A stretch of 64,000 nt of DNA from Epiperipatus broadwayi (GCA_028023455.1 JAQFVV010006245.1:5205276-5269275); one strand, 5' to 3'; shown: positions 30,101 to 43,122, counted from the stretch's first letter. A program made the numbers and translations. The notes: generated by a model from the sequence alone, not told the origin.

Positions 30101-33100
30101 TATTCACTGATTGGCATTAAATTAAATTTTCTTTTCTTTTGGTGTAGCATTCAGTTGTTCTTATCACACTATTAATTATATATTCTTAGCCCATGCACTT
30201 GTATTTAAATTAATAACTGTAGTCCTTTCTTGATGAAAAGATAACCATCTGCTGTCCATTGATTGCTTATACTTAATAGATGGCTCTAGAATAAAATAAA
30301 TTACTGCTGACATTTTAATTATACAATTCTGAATTAAATACTTTTTTTTTTTTTGTCTTAAGCCAATGCTTACTTCTTTATCCCAAAATAAAATTTTATA
30401 TCTTTACTTTTGTTTTTTAATTAACTTTTCTCATTTTTCTTTTCTTTCTAAGAAAATATTAAATAAAATTTTACATCTTTTTTTTTTTTTAACTTATCTC
30501 ATTTTTCTTTTTCCTTCTAAGAAAATATTATTAAGATTGAGAAAAAGAAAAACATAAAATAGTAAACATAAATATATCAAGCAAATCTTATTTATAATTC
30601 ATTGAGGCTCTATATAGATATGCTCAATCCTAGAATGTATTTTATTTATATATATAAAATAAAGATAATTGTGTCAGGTCATTGTACCTTTAATAATACC
30701 GAATTACATATAAATTGGTGAGTTGTAAAAAAATAATAATAAATAAAGCAAATATAGTGAAAGAAAATCTGATAGCAATGCATATTATACTTAAACACAC
30801 ACACACACACAAAACAAATTTTTATTTGTGAGTTCAAGTAACAGCTTAAATGTTCCCAGTTTAGAACTATAATGAATTTGTTAAGTAATTAATGTTTTTG
30901 TTTTTGCCAAATAATTAACAAAATAAAAACTTTTCAAATAAAAAGATTAAAAGTACATCGAAAAATATTCCATCTGTATGGCACACAAGTTATATAATAT
31001 ATACCCCTCTATTCTGAAGTTGTAAACTCTGTAAATAATATTCTGTATATGTTCTATATATATATATTTAACATTTAAAATTAATATTAGCAAGAAAAAA
31101 GTGAAAAATTGTTTTGAATTAAAAAAAGTTATTTATTTGAATATTTTAAATAATTTTGTGCATACTGTGGATTTATTTAATTATTTTCATAATGCATAAA
31201 AATGTTCAAACAGGTATGGTATAGATGTGTTATGTGTATATATTATGTTTAAAACTATTGGTTTTATCATTTGCCATGTGATATTTTTTGCTTTGCCATT
31301 ATGTTTCCATAAGTTGTTTATTAGAGGATATATTATAAATTAGTACATATAAATAAAAAGCACAGCCTTTTCTTCTATTTTAACGTGCCTTTTTCATGGC
31401 AGATAGTTGTTTTTTTTAATTGTTTAAGCATTTTTAATTTATTATTATTATTATTTCTGAAATTGGTTTGTTAATTTTTAAATTTTGTGTTAAACCTGTT
31501 TCATCATGTTCTACTGACAAAGTGTGATTGAGTTTAACACATTGAATAGTTTACATTCATATTAAATTTTATATATCTAATGTATCTGAATATTTTTATT
31601 ATGTAATTCTGCTTTTTCATACATTTGGAATACAATAGCTGTTTGTGGCCCATGTTAGTTAATAATTGAAATAAATATTTTTAATGTAATAGTAACTCAA
31701 ATTACATATAAATCATAAAACTATTTTTACACTAAATGTTCTTTTGTTAAACACAATTATGTAAATGAAAGTAATATTTATCATTTTTTATCACAGCGGG
31801 ATATTTTATTTCTCACTAATTAATGCCATCAGGTAGATACTTGATAAAGATCTTATATTAACAAATGATGAACCCCTGGAGGTTCTGATTTCAATTATCA
31901 TTTGATATTTCTAGCATCAAGAGAAGGAGAAAGAAAGAAACATTATACTGTAATGTGCTGTCCTTTTTTTTTTACTTGATTTACAAAGTAGCTTTATTTG
32001 CAGAAGTCACATTTATTTTTAGTTTCTCCTTTAATAAAAGGTTCATTTTTTAGTGGTATAAAAATGTGCTTGAATGAATATATATATATATGTGTACACA
32101 TGGATGACTATTTACATGTACATTTACAAACCTGTAGAAAAGTCTCAGTACAAAAATGTTACAGTGATGATAGGCAGAATATCTGATTTGCTAAATGTAT
32201 TATACTCTCATTACATATATAAGAAGGGGGGGGGGAGTAAATAAATCATATAAATCTTTAAAAGTTTAAATTCAAAACTATTTTATTTTCTCATTTAAAA
32301 TATCTTTTAAAAACATATGCATTTATCCCAAAATGTTGTGAGTTTTTTTTATTTGCTTATTAGCAATTCTATTATGTTCTTATTAACTCTGGTACTTTCT
32401 CACCAAATTATTGTAAAAATCTAATTGTTTAACTTTATTTCAAATAAGATTGACCTATAAATATATATAAAAAAACTATAGATATAATATTAAATTGATT
32501 ATTATATATTTAAAAAATATATCTGTTGCAAACTAAATATAGTTAATCAGCCATTTTGGTTTAAAGTTAAACATTTGTATATTTAAATTTCTAGGCTTTT
32601 TACTTTAACTGAATGTTGAAAATAAAAGTGTTCACTGGATGGGTAGTCTATGCCATATTTTTCAGAAGGAATATTCATGCAATCATTATATCTCTCCAGT
32701 AAAGAAATATCACCACTTTCTAAGGCAGCTACATTGTTATTTTTGATATTTTTATATCTCTTTGATTGTATAATAAATGTAAATACTGGATTTTTTTTTT
32801 AATGTGAATTATCATGTAAATTGAAATGCTATGAGAAAAATAGAATGCAAACTTTTTAAGTTCATTTTATTTGAAAGCGAAATAAAATAGTTTGTTTTGC
32901 ATTCTATAAATGCATTAAAAATAACCTTCACACAACTACATTTTAATCTGCCTAAAATCATTTGTTAGAATGAAATTGAAAGTCATTAATATTTTTAATA
33001 GCAGATTGATTCATTGTCTTGTAATGATGATCTAAATATGAGATACTAGAATAAATTGTATTAAATTATAGCAACCAGTGATGATCATGTGATATCATTT

Positions 33101-33279
33101 GATTAAAGAATTCTATTGCCTGATTATCTAAACTGCCATTGATTACACCTAGTGTACAAATAATTTAATATATACAGTATATTCTTTTGATTTGTTTGTT
33201 ATTTACTTTATTTATATTAATTTTTTAAAAATAAATTCCTTTAAAAAAAATTGATAATATTTGTGTTAATTAATATTTT
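27127..33279. other. A+T-rich, no gene recognised
   Basis: No conserved frame or RNA gene. A block at 27490-27710 is less A+T-rich and shares gga-c-acaaact-c-ctgtat with 35853-35873 and, inverted, with about 41500-41535, so it may be a non-coding LINE segment. Simple repeats: (CA)n at 30796-30812, TA-rich runs near 31060 and 32080, G10 at 32226. Confidence 0.4.
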
Positions 33280-33301
33280 TTATTGTTATTTTTGTTTTTA
33301 G

Positions 33302-33424
33302 TGACACATGTTATTTTTGGCATTTGCTTGGTCTTTTGGTTTTCAACTTTACCTAGTTTTAATGATGGATTGCTCTTATTCAAACCAAATCTAAGAGCTG
33401 GTGGAGGACAGAGTGAAAATCAAG
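33302..33424 (+). CDS. Candidate internal exon of an unidentified membrane protein gene
   Basis: A polypyrimidine tract and acceptor (tattgttatttttgtttttag, ending 33301) precede a 123-nt stretch that ends AATCAAG before gtacca at 33425. Read in the frame that starts at the third base it is open for 40 codons: THVIFGICLVFWFSTLPSF, NDGLLLFKPNL, RAGGGQSENQ. Both ends split a codon after base 1, and 123 is divisible by three, so skipping it would keep frame. The first 20 residues are hydrophobic, like a transmembrane segment. Codon use and base composition stand out from the surroundings. I do not recognise the protein. No partner exon was found in the window, and the donor (gtac) is weak. Confidence 0.42.
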
Positions 33425-33518
33425 GTACCAAAAATATTATTAGTTCTTAATCATTTATTTATTTTAGTATTTAACATGAAATTTTCTAAAGAAAAACGAA
33501 AATGCAGATTATTTAAAA

Positions 33519-33800
33519 CAGGAGTAGTCAACCTTTTTATACCTACTGCCCACTTTTGTATCTCTGTTAGTAGTAAGATTTTCTAACAGCTCACGGTTCC
33601 ATAGTAATGGTGATTTATAAAGTAGGGAAGTAACTTTACTTTATAAAATTTATAAAGCAGAGTTACAGCAAGCTAAAGTATATAAATCTCTATGAAATTT
33701 TTTTAAAAAGTCAATTAAACTTTAAAAAAAAAGAAAGTGCTTCAGTGTCAGACAAAACCCCTACCACCCACCATGAAGACTGGAATGCCCACTTACCATT
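33519..33800 (+). mobile_element. Possible non-autonomous hAT-like remnant
   Basis: Starts aacaggagtagtcaacc, a form close to the CAGGGGT-type ends of many hAT transposons, and contains paired blocks (taccta-ctgcccactttt at the left, ccaccatgaagactggaatgcccactta at the right). The left-hand phrase resembles a common invertebrate non-autonomous hAT family that I recall only loosely. No 8-bp target duplication was found. Confidence 0.35.
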
Positions 33801-33883
33801 GGTTTAAAAGATTGTAGTTTCAAAAATTTAGGCTGTATTTTGCAAGATTAGTTTTTTTTTGGTAGTCATAACCTAAGCATTTT

Positions 33884-33980
33884 GTCAAGCATTGGTGGTC
33901 AAAAGGTCAGCACAACTGCCTTACAAGCAATTGTCCCGGGTTCGCTTCCTGGCCGATGTTATAACCCATGAAAAAAAAAA
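33884..33980 (+). mobile_element. tRNA-derived SINE with 13-bp target duplication
   Basis: ACCTAAGCATTTT is found at 33871-33883 and 33981-33993, a perfect 13-bp target duplication. Between them lies a tRNA-like cloverleaf: acceptor cattggt/gccgatg, anticodon arm with loop CTTACAA (anticodon position TAC, valine-like), T arm CCGGG-TTCGCTT-CCTGG containing the B box. A short tail (ttataacccatg) and A11 follow. The same tail (gatgctatgacacatga) occurs after a degraded T arm at 60422-60480, so this is a SINE family and not just a tRNA pseudogene. Transcription would be by RNA polymerase III. Confidence 0.78.
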
Positions 33981-34649
33981 ACCTAAGCATTTTAATTTTA
34001 GATAGAAATGTGTAAATTTTGGTATTTTTTAATGTAATATTCATATTGTCATCTTTTTTTCATAATTTTTTGCCCAGTGGTACATTGTTATTTAAGCTCT
34101 ACAGCAATCTTTCCATCCATATACATGGTTTTAGATATCTACATTTGAAAAATTATTTAATAATAAAAAAAGATAAGTAATAAAAAAGAAATTTTAATTT
34201 TTCAATTCACAGTTTAATCACTAGGTTTTGCAAAGACATCACAAGCAAATTATTGATGAAATCTTATTCTGAAAGATTTAATTTTCTCTGCTATTATAAA
34301 ATAAACTTATTAACTTTAAAAACAATCCTATGATTATTATATATTTATAAAATTGGCTTACATAGGAATCTATAGAAGTAAAATATAAGATAAATAGTTT
34401 CAACATTTTGGATAATTCAAGATAAAATTTAATAAAGTTGCAAACATTTATGTAAGTTCTTAGAAGAAGTATAGTTGTAATATGTGGTTAAATAAGACAA
34501 AACCTGAAAAAGTCTAATTTACACATGAAAGAGCTGGAAAGAGTGCTTATTGCTATGATAATTCTTTAACTTGCATATTGAATATTAGACAAAATCATAT
34601 TGATAAAGATAAATATGGATTCAGAATTGATGAAAGAATCATTAACAAT

Positions 34650-35765
34650 ACCAGACTGGTGATATCATCATTAGCTTTGTTGCAGCACATCCTGTTTTCA
34701 GAAATTCTTTTCATATTAGCATATGAGAAACATCCAATTCACTGATCACATTTTTAAGATAGAATATTTTTTGCCTATCTTTCAATCTTCTTAAAATTTT
34801 GCTCTCTTAAATTATTTTATAAAAAATTGTCATGTCTTAAAATATATCCCAAGAATTTGTCAATTTTTTTAGTAGATCTCTTTTCACTTCAGGTTTCCTT
34901 TAATATTTGATTATTAGTCTTTTTTTCCATCCAACTCATTCCATTTTAATCTTCTCCTAAGCCATATTTCCATTTCTTCTCATCTTCTTTCCTGTTGTCC
35001 GAAATACCAGGTCTCATATCGATATATTAATATATTTTAAATGAATGGTCTAATAAATCTCATTCTATTCTTTAGATCAATATATTTATTTAATGGTAAA
35101 GTCTTGTGTTTTGTTTTGTTTTTTAAAAAAATCATTTTTGCTAACATTATTTTTCTTTTGTTCTCTCAAGACATCCATTATCATCACAAATGATGCTCTT
35201 CAGATAACAAAATTCTTAAATTGTTCTAAACATATATTATTTCTGTATCCATCACCATAGTCTTATTAATGTTTGGCTTTAATTTAACACTCTTCAAGCA
35301 TATTCAACATCTTAATTTTGTTCATTTCTTTTCTGAATCTTCAATTAATGCTGTATCTTTTGTAGAATAAATATCATGAATATGCCTGCTATTAATTTCA
35401 ATTCCTTTAGTTTTTTTCTAATCATTATATTAGTTTTAGCTTACACTTTTTACATCTATTTCATTATTTTGACATCTATATAAATAAAAAATTGTCTATT
35501 TTTTGATCAAAGTCTACATTTTCCATTTTAAACAACAACTTCCAATCCATTTTGTCACAAACCTTCTTCAAGTCAATAAAGAACACATTAAGTCTTCCTA
35601 TTCATCTTCTTTGCAAAATCATTCTTAAATACCACTATTGCTTCTCTGATTCCTTGCCCAAATTTAAAACCATATTGAACTTCATCTAAATTCCTATCTA
35701 TCTTCTTTTGTATTTATTCTATTTCCAACTATGAATTTAGAGGCATAAGATAATAGAGTTATTAT
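34650..35765 (-). mobile_element. LINE remnant, RT and C-terminal part, distinct family
   Basis: On the minus strand, in several frames: VQYGFKFGQGIREAIVVF, then FFIDLKKVCDKMDWKLLFKM (the F-D-x-x-K-A-F-D RT motif), further on YETW and MEIWLRRRLKWNELD, then FLGYILRHDNFL and SYANMKRISENR near 34700. These are the RT palm and the post-RT conserved blocks of a non-LTR retrotransposon different from the RTE-like one elsewhere in the window. Many frame changes; inactive. Ends are approximate. Confidence 0.65.
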
Positions 35766-36481
35766 TTTATAATTTGTACAAATATTTGCATTACCTTTAT
35801 GGGGGTGGAATGCAATGGTTTTTGTAATCATAAAATTTTATGGAATTATAATGAAGCTGCAAACTATGCTGTATCAAACTACATGACTACAAGTATATGC
35901 TAGCCCAATGAAAAAAATATATAAATAAACAAAAAAACTATAAATACAAATAATAAAAACCCTGAAATGTACAACTTATTAAATTTTACAAATGTCAGTA
36001 TGGTGGCAGCCTTTTTTTCCTCAGAAAATTTCATATTCTTAAATCTCAAAATTAATAATTAAAAAGCATGAGTACAGAATAAAGTGCATATTATATTTTT
36101 ACTAAAATGTTTTGTAATGCAATGAGCAATAATTATAAAAAAGTCATAAAGTACTTTCATTAAATGAGGAAAATATGGATTTATAAGAAAAAGTAAGAAA
36201 TTAGACATATTTTTCAAAACAATGATTCAACGGTCAGAGAAATTATAAAAATTTGATATGTGCCATTGTCGCTTGTCTCCCTGAAACAGCCAAAGTTGTA
36301 ACTAAAGTAAGGGATATTTTTTTGATTAAAATGGAAAAAGCCTTAGATCTATGGTAAAATGATATGAATTGTAAGAACATATAGATAATAATTTTATTGC
36401 ATCAGAAAATCTTAAGTCTCTGTGAAAAATTTAGCCAAATGGATCATACTATTTGAAGTTATTCACTGCAATGGGGGCACA

Positions 36482-37490
36482 GTCTTAAAAATATTAAAAT
36501 AATCTGTAAACTGCATCAGGTTTCCAATCACTAGGGAACATTAGTGTAACTCCAGAGCCATTGTCAATTTCCTTTTTAACATGTTTCCCTTCAATGAGTA
36601 TTGGCAGTTTAAATTCTGCTTTGCTACATTTTAGAATTTTAATGCATGTATTAAAGTTTCTTTTGTCTTTATACTCTGGTTTTGATTTGTGACAAACTTT
36701 TGCTAGATGGCCTTTTGAACCACAATTTGTATAGCACTCTCGATTTTTGTCTACAATTACGAATGACATGTCCTGGTGTACCATAGCAGTAACAGCTGGT
36801 TTTATTATCATTTATTGTTTATTGTTTTATCATTTCATTTCCCTGTTCCATGGTTTTCTGAATTGTGTGGTAATAGTTTGCTGTTGGTGTGGTACCAATA
36901 TATTCTTTAGCTTGATTCATCACTAACTCATGTGCAATTCCTCTTTTGATGGCATCTTTATAATTTAAATCTGAATCGGCTAATAGTTGTTCTTGAAATT
37001 TAGTCTTGTGTACACCCCATAGTAACTGTTCCAGCAGCACCTCTTCTAGAAAACTTTCTATAAATACATTTTTTTTCCAACTCTCTGAGAGCTGTATCGA
37101 ATTCTTTGAAGCTTTCAGCCTTCATTTGCCATCGATTTCTAAAATGAAATCTCATGATGTGTTTTGAAGGGAGGGGGGGAAATGTGCTGTTAATTTTTGG
37201 ACTATTTTGTCATATAGAAAACTTTTGGGCTCTGCCATTTCATATAGACAGTTTGCAATCTCCAGCACTTTCAATCCAGAAAACCCTAGCAATGTGGCCA
37301 CCTTTATCTGGTTTTCTTTAATATTCTCCTATTGGAATTTGCAACTTGGTGCCATCATTGACATTAAGTATTATGTGTTTCTTTTGTTTTCTGAAGGTTC
37401 TGTGCTTGACTGTACCAAATTGTTTTGTTTAATCACAGAGGTTAATAGAGTTAGGCTAACCGCGTCTGACTGGCTCAATACTGGGTAATG
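36482..37490 (-). pseudogene. Second Ty3/gypsy gag-protease remnant
   Basis: Minus strand, 5' to 3' from about 37490: a short leader, VATLLGFSGLKVLEIANCLY, an ..HIMRFHFRNRW.. block, FKEFDTALRELEKKCIY, LLEQLLWGVHKTKFQEQLL, the block DAIKRGIAHELVMNQAKEY, then the knuckle CYTNCGSKGHLAKVC (normal spacing broken by an inserted residue), and a protease start EIDNGSGVTLMF (DSG-type site read as D-N-G-S-G). It parallels the gag of the element at 232-1274 but is a different copy. It breaks off after the protease at about 36490. Frameshifts near 36815 and 37050. Confidence 0.75.
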
Positions 37491-37887
37491 TTCATAATAC
37501 TTCTTACAAGTAATTAATAACACTAGCTGATAGTTCTTGTTGGGATTGTTCCCATTAGTATTCCCCTGAGCTTAGTTTATTAACATGTGAGTAGGACTTA
37601 CCATAAGAATCAATTTAAACAGGCAAAAACTCACTATACGTATGTTGAACATGTGATGTTTATTGGCTTAAGAATCAATTTAATTACCAGTTACAATGAA
37701 TACTCTAATATCTATTGTCATTATAAGTAGAAATTAAATCACAAGAAATCTCTAGCGATTAACTATTGTAAAATGGGAATAGTGTTACCGATGTACACTC
37801 TGACAACTCCTTTATTCTATGTAGTCTCATGCATCAGTCATTGTGATCAGCCAATAATATCATTAGTATATCATGGGGGGGGGGGTT

Positions 37888-37929
37888 AGAGTCTTAAAAA
37901 TATTGAAATAATCTGTAAACTGCATCAGG
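37888..37929 (-). repeat. 42-bp duplicate of the 3' break of the Ty3 fragment
   Basis: agtcttaaaaatattgaaat through ctgcatcaggt here matches 36482-36522 with one or two changes. In the Ty3 fragment this text codes for the residues just after the protease motif, so a second scrap of the same element lies about 1.4 kb away in the same orientation. Preceded by a G11 run. Confidence 0.6.
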
Positions 37930-38649
37930 TGATAACAAAATTGTAGCTACATTTTCATTACAATATAAAAAAATTATTTAAGAAAAAATATCTAGAACAA
38001 GTATTTAATTGTGATGAAAGAGAATTGTGAACAACGGAACATGCACATAATACTATAAATATATATGTAAATGTGCTTTCTCAATTTATTATTAATATTT
38101 TATTAAAATTTCATTTATATTCTAATCTTAATTTATATATGAATAACGTACACATAAAGCATTTGTTATGTATATGTGCATGTTAAAAAGTACTATATAT
38201 TCACAGTATAAGCATAATACTTATTCTATTATATTTAAAACCTGTCTACAAAATATGAGCTATTATGTGCTATATACATTATACTTGCTGCAGAATGGAA
38301 TTTGCTGTCAACTGAAAAGAGATCCTTTGATTCCTCTTGGTTGCCTTAGAGAAATCAGGCAGGGAAAAATCCTAATGTCCACTCTATATGTTCTTGTCGT
38401 TGTACCTGTAATTGCTATATGATTATTCACATAATATATAAACATGGATGGGCTGCTCATCAACATGCATTACCCAGTATGGTGAGTTTATTAGCTTTTT
38501 ACATCTGAATTTAAGATCCAGAAACAGCAATGTCTTATCAGTTGCCTGATAAGGCAGAATGAATATGTGTATGAATAAATAAAAAAATTTCTAATAGATA
38601 TATACAATCATAACATACAAAAATAAATTATGACCCTTATTCCCAGGAA

Positions 38650-39425
38650 AGTCTCCAGCCAAGGCACAGTATTTAATGGATGAAGGCAGTGGGTACTAAG
38701 AATCCCCTGATTATGGACCCAGGCTGCCATTTGATGATGACTTTTTATTTGGTACTTACCACTGCATATCACTTTGAAGTGAAGGAAGATTACAGAACTA
38801 TCTCATATTAAATGGGGTCTTATTGGACTTTATGAAGTTAGAAGAAAAGGTGAAGAGACAATTGATTTAAAAAGTGGTCATGTACTCTACTACAAAGGCA
38901 CAAATATTGGAAGTGGAATAGGATTTATTATAAATAAAAAGCAGAACAACAACATTGTGGAGATTGATGGTGTATTGACAGAATGACAAGATTAATAGCA
39001 GATACCAAATACGAATAATTCAAGTTTATGCCCCAACAAATTCTCATAGTGATGAAGTAATAGAAGATTTTTATATGGATGTACAAAAGGCTTTTAATCA
39101 GACTAAACAATATTTTAAAATTGTTATGGGAGACTTTAATGCTAGAATTGGTAAACAATTGAAAGTGTTGTAGGTAAATCTGGTTATGGTAATAGAAATG
39201 AGAGAGGACATAGACTTGTGGAGTTTGCAGAAAAAGAAAAACTTTATATTATGGATTTTTTTTTTTGTTTTTTTAGAAAAATGTTAAAATGAAATTTACA
39301 TTGAAGCATCCAAATGAAGATACAGCAGAATTGGATTATGTTTTGACTAGTAGAAAATACATATTTCAAGATTATAATGTCCTTGATAAATTCAACACAA
39401 GTGATCATTGATTAATAAGATGTAA
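38650..39425 (+). pseudogene. RTE-like LINE, endonuclease domain remnant
   Basis: Apurinic-type endonucleases nick the target DNA for LINE insertion. Readable blocks: LLGLYEVRRKGEETIDLKSG (about 38820), GIGFIINKKQNNN (about 38915), a frameshift, then YRIIQVYAPTNSHSDE (about 39008) and the catalytic block KIVMGDFNARIG (about 39118-39152), later GNRNERGHRLVEFA and ELDYVLTSRKYIFQDYNVL with a final SDH-type motif (NTSDH) near 39400. The 5' non-coding part probably begins near 38640. Several shifts and T-run insertions (39258) break the frame. Confidence 0.78.
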
Positions 39426-39630
39426 GACATGTTAATTTAAAACTAGAGAGACTAAAATTATTTTTAAAAAAAACAAATTGATATTCATAATCTTCAGAAA
39501 CATTCTAATGAATTCAAATTAGAACTTGCAAGTCATTTTCAAGTATTAGTAGATTTTAAACATGATTCAGTTTTGAATGAAATTAATAGGAAAATAATTG
39601 ATATACTTTTAGAAACTGCAAGAAAGATAG

Positions 39631-41482
39631 ATGGTAAAAAAAAAAAAAAAGCAGCCATTGACTAATAAAATTTCTACTGACAGAATTTATGAACAATATG
39701 AAGCTGATGCATTAAGAAGGATTGAATATCTTGAATTTTGTAAAATGGTGTTAAATGGAGTTGATAATGATATAATAAAGTGTAATTGTGAACTGGCAAG
39801 GAAAGCTGTAGAAGAGAATAAAAATCTCAAGAGTGGAAAACAATATTTTGTTATTGATAGGAAACGTATCTGCAATAAGAAAAAAAAAGATAGAACTATT
39901 ACTAAAAAGAGAGATGGCATCATGACATGGGTAGAAAATTTTTATCATGAATTATATAGTAATAAACTATTGAACTGCCCAGGATTTTAAATGAAGAAGT
40001 AAGACATGCAATTAAATTTTATGAAGAAGAGAAAAGCTCCAGTAATTATGGAATTATAATTGATATATTAAAAGAAGCAAGTGAATAAATAGAAATTTTT
40101 TTGTCAGTTATATACAAAATGTCTAAATGATAAAGATGTATCAGATGATTGGAAGAATGTAGTATTAATATTAATATTTAAAAACGGTGACATAGAAGAT
40201 ATTAGAAATTATAGACCTATCAGTCTTTTATCAGTTTTATGCAAAAATTTTACCAAGATAATTACAACTTGTCTACAGAGAATACTGGATTTCAACCAAC
40301 CAAAAGAATAAGCTGGATTTAAAAGTGGTTTTAGTACAGTAGATCATATCCACATATTGAGAAAAGTTATAGAAAGGACCAATGAATATGAGTTGCCATT
40401 ATGCATCAGATTTGTAGATTATGAAAAGGCATTTGATTCTATAAATATTTCTTCGGTGATTAAAGCATTGGATCATCGAGGTATAGATCCAGGATATTGT
40501 CACATTCTAAAGAATATTTATAAAAATTCAACAGTAACAAACAAGTAGATTGCATAATGAGACTAGGAAGGTTAACATAGCCAAGGATGATAGACAGAGT
40601 GACTCCAAAACTTTTTACAGCAGTGCTGCAAGAAGTATTTTGTGGATTAAAATGGGAAACTAAAGGAGTAAAATTGAATGGATATTATTTAAATCATTTA
40701 GATTTTGCAGATGATATAGTTGTGTTTGCAAATAATACTTCAGAACTTCAGGAAATGTTGCAAGAATATTCAGATGAAAGTAAGAAAGTAGGACTAAAAA
40801 TAAATAGTTAAAAATATTAATGTTCAATGGATTTTCTCAAAATATGAAAATAAAGATTGATAATGGTGAGTTAGAAAAAGTTAACAACTACAAATACCTT
40901 GCTCAGATTATTACTATAGATGGAAGTGTAATGGATGAAATTAATCATAGAATTAAACTTGCCTCAAGTGCTTTGGGGAGAAATAACTTAATATTAAAAG
41001 GAAATATGCCTATGTGTTTGAAAAAGAAGATTTTTAATAAATGTCTTTTAACTGTTATTACTTTTGAAGCTGAGACCTTGACACTTAATAGAAGAGCAAT
41101 ACATAGGCTTCAGACATCTCAAAGAAGTATGGAGAGATGCCTGTTAGGAGTAACAAGAGGAAATCAAAAACAATACTTGGGTAAGAGAACAAACAAGTGT
41201 TACTGACATCATTGAAAGAATTAAAAAACTGAAGTAGAGTTGGGCTGGACATATTGCTAGAAGAGATAATAATAGACGGACAATTGAAATTTTAAACTGG
41301 ATTCCAAAAGATTGTAAAAGAGCTAGAAAAAGACCATATGTCAGATGGATAGATGAAATAAGAAAGTGTTGTAGAGGTGATGTGGAGAAGAGAGGCTAGA
41401 GATTGGTGAAGATGGATACTTGGGGAGACTTTCATCCTGTAGTGGATTGATAATAGTTGACAATAATAATGATAACATTGTA
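39631..41482 (+). pseudogene. RTE-like LINE, reverse transcriptase and C-terminal remnant
   Basis: Continues the element from the endonuclease. The linker frame 39631-39990 is highly charged. RT motifs follow: IEDIRNYRPISLLSVL (about 40193-40240), FVDYEKAFDSINISSVIKAL (about 40410-40470), and the active site LNHLDFADDIVVFAN (about 40690-40735). After RT: KVNNYKYLAQIITIDG, INHRIKLASSALGRNN, the ETLTLNRRAIHRLQTSQRSM block, and shifted frames giving WAGHIARRDNN-like text near 41240. The end is a short (aataat/gataa) tail near 41470. Stops near 40083, 40312, 40546 and 40810 show it is dead. Confidence 0.85.
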
Positions 41483-41649
41483 CCATTTGGGGATTGGAAC
41501 AAAATATAGTACAGTTTGCAGCTCCACTTTATTTCTTCTTCTTAACATCTTGTTATCACATTAAATAATCTATTTTTAGCAATATCACTACAATTTTTAA
41601 AACATTCAATTAGAATGTCATCAACACTAGTTGCCTTATGATTTTTTTA

Positions 41650-42450
41650 TCATATTAACTGCATAATTACATTATTCTCATGTTACTGCAGGTTCTTTCT
41701 CATACTCATCAACTCTATTTTTATCAATTACTTCACCTTTAAAGAAATCTTCAGTAACACTTTTATTTTCAAAAAGTGTTTTTCTTATTCTTAACAATAT
41801 TATTAAATGTTCTCCTTTATAATTCAAATTTTGATTTTTTATATATTTGTTTAACATCACCAACTTTTATATTGTTTTGAATTTCTTTATTAATTCTCAT
41901 CCATTTTGCTTTTTTCATTCTACAGTTTATTATTATTAAAATTTTAATTACTTTATATTGATCATAATCTTTAAATCCAATGTTATTTCTTCTTTCACTT
42001 AAATCCAATATCACTTGGGTCAGCCATGATTTTTTGGGTATTAGCATCATTTTTCCCAATATTTTAGTTGCTGCTGTTCTTATACATGCTTTAATATCTT
42101 TCCATAGCATGTGATCAATATCTATGATAACAGTTTCATCATTTAATTTCTTGGCTATGCCATGATTTTGTGATTTATTTAAATACCATTTATTTTGAAC
42201 AGATATTATTTCTCCTAAATTTAATATTGCATTTTGTTATAATAATTGCTTCATCACTACCCACATTAGCACCATGATAATTATAATTAGACTGAAGATT
42301 TTTCTATTTAGCTATAATATAGTCAATCAAATGTCTTCTAATATCTCCAGGTGCTTTCCAGAATAAGTCTTCTTTGAGCACGTCATAAAATGTATTGGTT
42401 ATCATTATATTTTTATATGAAAAAAGAAAATCCCTGAAAACAATAGTTAA
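41650..42450 (-). pseudogene. LINE endonuclease-to-RT linker remnant
   Basis: Minus strand, from about 42445: MITNTFYDVLKEDLFWKAPG, RRHLIDYIIAK, NYHGANVGSDEAIIT (endonuclease C-terminal SDH-like block), then a long linker frame 42110-41817 with LWKDIKACIRTAATKILG and the KKSWLTQVILDLSERR block, followed by another short frame. This corresponds to the part missing or decayed between endonuclease and RT in the plus-strand copy next to it. Orientation is opposite to its neighbour, so it is a separate insertion. Confidence 0.65.
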
Positions 42451-43122
42451 GAAAGTTTAAAAATAAAATGTTAAGATTGGATTGTGGTCAGATATAAAGA
42501 AGATAATGATTACAGGAACAACAGCTGGCTTTAAACCTAATGATGAAAAAAGAAAAGCTGTTAAGATTTTTTGCCCATTGGATCTTTAATCATCAACGAT
42601 CAAGGATTCAAGACTATCATTAGCAGAGTTGGAATGGAAAATTGGAAAAGGATTGACATATTGTGGAGTGCTTTTGCATTGTGTTTCTAACAAAGACTTT
42701 CAATAACATCACAAAGGAAAGAAAGTGACTGAGAAGGTACTTTATTAGATATTTTCTCATGGAGCTGGTGATTGATTTGAATTCAATTTATTTTGGTCAA
42801 ATTACATAATCAAAATCTTAGAAAAACACATTGTATTCAGAAAGATTGATGGTAGAAAAAAAGATGCTTAGCAATAGAATCACAATAATGAATGTGGTAA
42901 CTGACCAAAAAAAAACAGATATTGGGAAATTATTCTGGAGAAACTATTTTTATCATCATCAGGAATCATTTCAACTTGATGGTACCTATTAATATTAATA
43001 AAAATTAAACGTTTATATTGAATTGCATTTAAATAAATTACTCATTTTAACTTTGCTATTATATTTTAGATTATATAAATAAGTCAATTATTTTATATAA
43101 TGCGATGTTTATAAACTGTAAT
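42451..43122. other. Unassigned
   Basis: The part 42480-42900 is somewhat less A+T-rich and may be LINE-derived non-coding or coding sequence, but no motif was recognised. Confidence 0.3.

Noticed and set aside
33888-33960. Functional valine tRNA gene
   Set aside because: Anticodon and acceptor stems have mismatches, and the A-tail plus target duplication show a retroposed SINE.
37207-37488. 93-codon plus-strand gene
   Set aside because: It is the antisense shadow of the minus-strand Ty3 gag remnant.
39687-39948. Minus-strand small proteins
   Set aside because: Antisense shadows of the LINE linker frame.
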